A DNA stretch of 64,000 nt from Mycolicibacterium sp. lyk4-40-TYG-92 (GTDB lineage Bacteria; Actinomycetota; Actinomycetes; Mycobacteriales; Mycobacteriaceae). Made by a program: the position numbers and the translations under genes. The stretch lies in contig NZ_JARVRX010000010.1 of NCBI RefSeq assembly GCF_030209435.1, forward strand, positions 372,001 through 436,000. The letters run 5' to 3'. The notes below the pieces were generated by a model. The model worked only from the letters and a program-made list of their open reading frames with translations. It made no database searches and was not told where the DNA came from. How positions within the stretch are numbered: position 1 is the stretch's first letter; every line of letters starts with the position of its first letter. Positions 60,713-64,000 of the stretch are shown one piece after another.

Positions 60713-62226
60713 CGTCCGACCACCAACTCGATGTCGGCGGACGCGGGCGGCACGGTCGCGTAGCGGATGTCGAACTCCGCGAGGCGAACTCGGCGCATCT
60801 GGCGTCGGAATGTGAAGACGAAACCCGGCCAGAAGGTGAAGTTGCGCCCGGACGGGCTCAAGTAGTAGCTCTGGCAACCACCCGAGTTCCACACCGAGTC
60901 TGCAAGACGCCGGTCGACGTGCTCGACAAAGTTGTCGAGGGTGCCATCGGAAACCTCGATACTGCGGATCCGGCGGTGGCGCATCTGCGCGATGGCGTCG
61001 AGCACGAAGTCGAGCTGTGCTTCGATCGTCACGATCTGCGACGTATAGACCACCGAGTTCGGACCGAGAATCATGAAGAGATTCGGAAAACCCGGAATGA
61101 CGGTGCCCAAGTGCGCCTTCATCTCTCCGCCGGCCCACACCTGTGCGAGGCTGCGACCATCTCGGCCGTGGATCCGGGTGAAGCCCTCGTTGTGGGCCAG
61201 TTTGAACCCGGTTCCGAACACGATGGCATCGAGGCGATGGTGTACACCGTCGGCGGTTTCGATGCCGTCCGTGGTGACCCGCCGGATCGCCGAGGTCTCG
61301 ACGACGGTGTTGTCCGCCGCCAGCGCGGGGTAGTAGGTGTTGGAGAACGTCGGGCGTTTGCATCCGAACGCGTACCGCGGTGTCAGCTTTTCCCGGAGGT
61401 TCTCATCCCGGACCTGCCGACGGAGATGCCACTTCCCGGCGGCTGCCATCGGCTGCAGCAGCGCCGGGAGATGCACCAGACCGGGCACCATCGCTTCCTG
61501 GACCAGGCTTACCGCCGCGCGTGCCGCTTGCTGGACGAATGGGGCCGTGCGGAACACCGAACGCACCGCGGGCCCGACCGGGCGGTCCGGATGCGGCAGG
61601 ATCCACGTCGGGGTTCGCTGGAAGACGACCAGTTTGGCGGTATCGGGCTGAATCTGCGGGATGAATTGCACGGCCGAAGCACCGGTGCCGATGACACCGA
61701 CCGCCTTTCCATGAAGGTCGACGTCATGACGCCACTGTGCGGAGTGAAATGCCGGGCCCGAGAAGTCCTCGAGTCCTGGAAGATCCGGGATCGACGGTTC
61801 GCTGAACGGCCCGGTGGCGACGATCAGAACGGTCGCGGTGAAACGCTGACCGCGCGCGACGATCTGCCACACCTGCCCCATGTCATCCCAGGACGCGTCG
61901 GTGACATCGTGACCGAGCCGAATATGTGGCCGGATGCCACCGTCGTCGACGCATCTTTCGATGTAGGACTTCAGTTCTCGCTGTAACGGATAGAGACGGG
62001 TCCAGTCCGGATTCGGGGCAAAAGAGTACGAGTACAACACCGACGGGATATCGCACTGCGCTCCCGGATAGGTGTTCGCCTGCCACGTCCCACCGATGTC
62101 GGCCGCCCGCTCGAACACGAGAAAGTCGCTGTCGCCGGAATCTTTGAGCCGCATCGCCGCGCCGATCCCGCCGAATCCGGCACCGATGATCGCGGTATGG
62201 ACATGTGTGGGCGTGGGTTTCGTCAT
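60709..62226 (-). CDS. Baeyer-Villiger-type FAD monooxygenase
   Basis: A 505-aa protein from ATG 62226 with AAGGACA upstream; the frame to 62283 is rejected. Motifs are FAD site GAGFGGIG (15-22), the BVMO fingerprint FSGPAFHSAQW (155-165) and the NADPH site GTGASA (180-185). BVMOs turn ketones into esters. It resembles MymA/EthA-type mycobacterial monooxygenases. It lies between the ferredoxin reductase (32-bp gap) and the SDR (ATGA overlap). Confidence 0.9.
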   Translation of the reverse strand: MTKPTPTHVHTAIIGAGFGGIGAAMRLKDSGDSDFLVFERAADIGGTWQANTYPGAQCDIPSVLYSYSFAPNPDWTRLYPLQRELKSYIERCVDDGGIRPHIRLGHDVTDASWDDMGQVWQIVARGQRFTATVLIVATGPFSEPSIPDLPGLEDFSGPAFHSAQWRHDVDLHGKAVGVIGTGASAVQFIPQIQPDTAKLVVFQRTPTWILPHPDRPVGPAVRSVFRTAPFVQQAARAAVSLVQEAMVPGLVHLPALLQPMAAAGKWHLRRQVRDENLREKLTPRYAFGCKRPTFSNTYYPALAADNTVVETSAIRRVTTDGIETADGVHHRLDAIVFGTGFKLAHNEGFTRIHGRDGRSLAQVWAGGEMKAHLGTVIPGFPNLFMILGPNSVVYTSQIVTIEAQLDFVLDAIAQMRHRRIRSIEVSDGTLDNFVEHVDRRLADSVWNSGGCQSYYLSPSGRNFTFWPGFVFTFRRQMRRVRLAEFDIRYATVPPASADIELVVGR

Positions 62227-62257
62227 TGGTGTGTCCTTGTTGAGTGCCAGTGCATGA

Positions 62258-63343
62258 CTAGAGCGCGACGGAGATCGAGTCACGCTGGGCGCGGGAGACG
62301 CAGATCATCATCGAGTCGTCCTGCTGGTCGGGAGTCAGCACCCGATCCCGGTGCTCGACAGCGCCGTCCACCAGTCGCACGCGGCAAGCTCCGCAGAAAC
62401 CCTGCTGGCATGAGTACGGCACATCCGGCTTGACGCGGCGGATCGCAGCGAGAGCAGACTCGTCGGCGGCGACGTGGACATCGAGTCCCGATTCGGTGAG
62501 CTTCATGATGAATGCTCTGCCGTCGACGATCGGCGCGGCACTGAATCGTTCGCTGTGGAACTCTGCGGTGCGGCCCGCCTCGGTCGCGGCGGTGGCGACA
62601 TCGCGGGCCCGGTCGATCATGGCGGGCGGGCCACACACATAGAACGCCGCGCGGGATGAAGCAGGCGCGCACAATTCGGCGAGATCCGGTGTGCCGTACT
62701 GGTCGTCGGGCCGGATCAGCACCCGGTCGCGCCCGAGTTCGGTGAGCTCGTCGATGAAGGGCATCGATGCACGCGAACGCCCTGTGTAGACAAGGCGCCA
62801 GGGGGACGGTCCGGATGCCGCCGCGCGCACCATGGGCAAGATCGGCGTGATGCCGATCCCGCCGGCGATGAACACGTACTCGTCAGCGGGGGCAAGACTG
62901 AACGCGTTGCGGGGTCCCCGGATCCGCAGCGTGTCGCCGACCCGGACGCAGTGCAGTTCGGCGGAACCCGAGCCGTCGGGGATCAGCCGCACCGCGATCC
63001 GGTAGTGGACGCAATCGCCTTGGTCTCCCATCAGCGAGTAGTGCCGTTGCCGGCCAGAGGGGGTGAACACATCGATGTGCGCACCCGGTGTCCACCGGGG
63101 GAGCGGTGACCGGTCGGGCCGGCTCAAGGTCAGACCGACCACGTCGTCGGCTACGCGTTCCGCCGCAACAACTTCGAGCCGCGCGTCGTATCCCGCCCGG
63201 TGTACCGGGCGCGCCGGTGACAAGCGGTCCGCGATCCGGCTCTCGGTGAACAACCGCGAATAGCCGCGGGCCAGCTGCCCCATCGCCCTGAGCGTGGGGG
63301 TCGGGTCATGGACGGATGTGCGCTGGTCGAGGACATCGCTCAT
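62258..63343 (-). CDS. FAD/NAD(P) reductase with C-terminal 2Fe-2S ferredoxin domain
   Basis: A 361-aa reductase from ATG 63343. After a helical N-terminal extension (1-50), the FAD domain has RHYS (100-103), the NAD domain GGIGITPIL (161-169) and the C-terminal plant-type 2Fe-2S cluster Cys 312, 317, 320 and 348. The order FAD-NAD-2Fe2S is that of phthalate dioxygenase reductase. It can pass electrons to an oxygenase. The upstream neighbour (ATGA overlap) has the ExxH pairs of a diiron protein and is the likely partner; the BVMO needs none. Confidence 0.9.
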   Translation of the reverse strand: MSDVLDQRTSVHDPTPTLRAMGQLARGYSRLFTESRIADRLSPARPVHRAGYDARLEVVAAERVADDVVGLTLSRPDRSPLPRWTPGAHIDVFTPSGRQRHYSLMGDQGDCVHYRIAVRLIPDGSGSAELHCVRVGDTLRIRGPRNAFSLAPADEYVFIAGGIGITPILPMVRAAASGPSPWRLVYTGRSRASMPFIDELTELGRDRVLIRPDDQYGTPDLAELCAPASSRAAFYVCGPPAMIDRARDVATAATEAGRTAEFHSERFSAAPIVDGRAFIMKLTESGLDVHVAADESALAAIRRVKPDVPYSCQQGFCGACRVRLVDGAVEHRDRVLTPDQQDDSMMICVSRAQRDSISVAL

Positions 63344-64000
63344 GCGTGTGCCGCCTGCGCCGCGGGCGATGACGCCAGGTAGCGCACCGCCTTGCTGATG
63401 TCGCCCATCGTCGACGGGTGAAAACCGGGCCGTAGATAGAAGTACATCTGCGAGAACAGGAACGATACCCCCGGCACCAATCCGCGATGGGCGGCGCGCA
63501 TGTACTCGAAGGGCCACGGACGCCGGCGTTGCACCGTCGAGTCGTTGCGGTACAGATGCGATGCCGTCGAAAACCAAAGAAGCGCAAGGCCCGAACACGC
63601 GATAATGGCCGTACGCGCGCGGCGGGCGTAGCCGCCGTCGACGTACTGGTAGGCATCGAATGCGACATTGCGATGTTCGAGTTCCTCGGCGCCGTGCCAG
63701 CGCAGCAGGTCGAGCATCGTCGGGTCGATACCGGCGCGATCGAAGGCCTCGTTGTCCAGCAGCCATTCACCGATGACGGCGGTGAAATGCTCGGCCGCCG
63801 CATAGACCCCGAGGCGCTCACTCAACCACGCCTTGCGCGCGGGGCCGGTGATCCCGTGGTCGCCGAAGATCTTCTCCACCGCGAACTCGATGCGACGTAG
63901 AACCACCCCGACCTCGACACCGTGTGAGCGCAGGTAATTGCGGAAACCCTCGTGTGAGGCTGCGTGCGTCGCCTCCTGCCCGACGAATCCGATGACTTCC
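63340..64000 (-). CDS. 'Metal-dependent hydrolase' family protein with two ExxH motifs (5' end outside window)
   Basis: The reading frame runs off the right edge; about 219 codons are visible. VGQEATHAASHEGFRNYL near the edge and WHGAEELEHRNVAFDAYQYV further in are the two conserved blocks of the PF10118-type 'predicted metal-dependent hydrolase'. Each contains an E-x-x-H (EATH, ELEH), the ligand pattern of ferritin-like diiron oxygenases. A mainly helical C-terminal part with hydrophobic segments suggests membrane association. It overlaps the 2Fe-2S reductase gene by ATGA, which could provide its electrons. The GTG at 63904-63906 is in frame but falls after the first conserved block, so it is not the start. 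Confidence 0.82.
   Translation of the reverse strand, partial: EVIGFVGQEATHAASHEGFRNYLRSHGVEVGVVLRRIEFAVEKIFGDHGITGPARKAWLSERLGVYAAAEHFTAVIGEWLLDNEAFDRAGIDPTMLDLLRWHGAEELEHRNVAFDAYQYVDGGYARRARTAIIACSGLALLWFSTASHLYRNDSTVQRRRPWPFEYMRAAHRGLVPGVSFLFSQMYFYLRPGFHPSTMGDISKAVRYLASSPAAQAAHA

Overview
The window looks like a chromosome segment of a mycobacterium (probably a fast- or intermediate-growing Mycolicibacterium/Mycobacterium species). The evidence is high GC, a complete yrbE-mce operon, an LpqH-family lipoprotein, a cutinase, an Rpf-type lytic domain, several TetR/FadE/FadD lipid-catabolism genes and the many ATGA or GTGA gene overlaps typical of the group. I saw no tRNA, rRNA, IS element or CRISPR array.

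Left part (1-19.6 kb): an accessory-looking region. Four co-directional genes encode baseplate parts of a phage-tail-like contractile injection system: a VgrG/gpV-type spike (cut by the window edge), gp25, baseplate J and a gpI-like tail protein. A large STAND-ATPase regulator with a C-terminal winged helix and BTAD domain converges on them. After an 860-bp gap comes a set of envelope genes: an LpqH-like lipoprotein with a 16-Thr tract, two adjacent dynamin-like GTPases (IniC- and IniA-like in size), a 914-aa protein joining C39 protease, LysM, Rpf-like lytic and NlpC/P60 domains without a signal peptide, a bitopic membrane protein, a beta-lactamase-like lipoprotein, a secreted DUF732-like protein and a membrane-anchored Hsp70-like protein. 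This is the most unusual part of the window.

Middle (19.7-43.5 kb): a DUF4129/MoxR/DUF58 membrane operon; an MFS / signal-less solute-binding protein / FAD monooxygenase operon; a cutinase and a lone flavoprotein; then a catabolic cluster with two KshA-type Rieske oxygenases, a KstD-like flavoprotein, a VOC protein and a LigB-type dioxygenase arranged around a TetR regulator. Next come a TetR-controlled SDR / APH-like kinase / acyl-CoA dehydrogenase trio (a split version of the ACAD10/11 arrangement), an NsrR-type regulator, a secreted protein of unknown role and an enoyl-CoA hydratase.

Right part (43.7-64 kb): a TetR gene translationally coupled to yrbEA-yrbEB-mceA to mceF, two Mce-associated membrane proteins and an RsiV/MPT64-like secreted protein, together a lipid importer. 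Converging on it are an acyl-CoA dehydrogenase and an acyl-CoA synthetase, with a divergent TetR across a clear palindrome. The window ends in a minus-strand operon with a diiron-like 'metal-dependent hydrolase' (cut by the window edge), a 2Fe-2S reductase, a Baeyer-Villiger-type monooxygenase, an SDR and an Abi-alpha-like protein, which resembles the mymA locus in general content.
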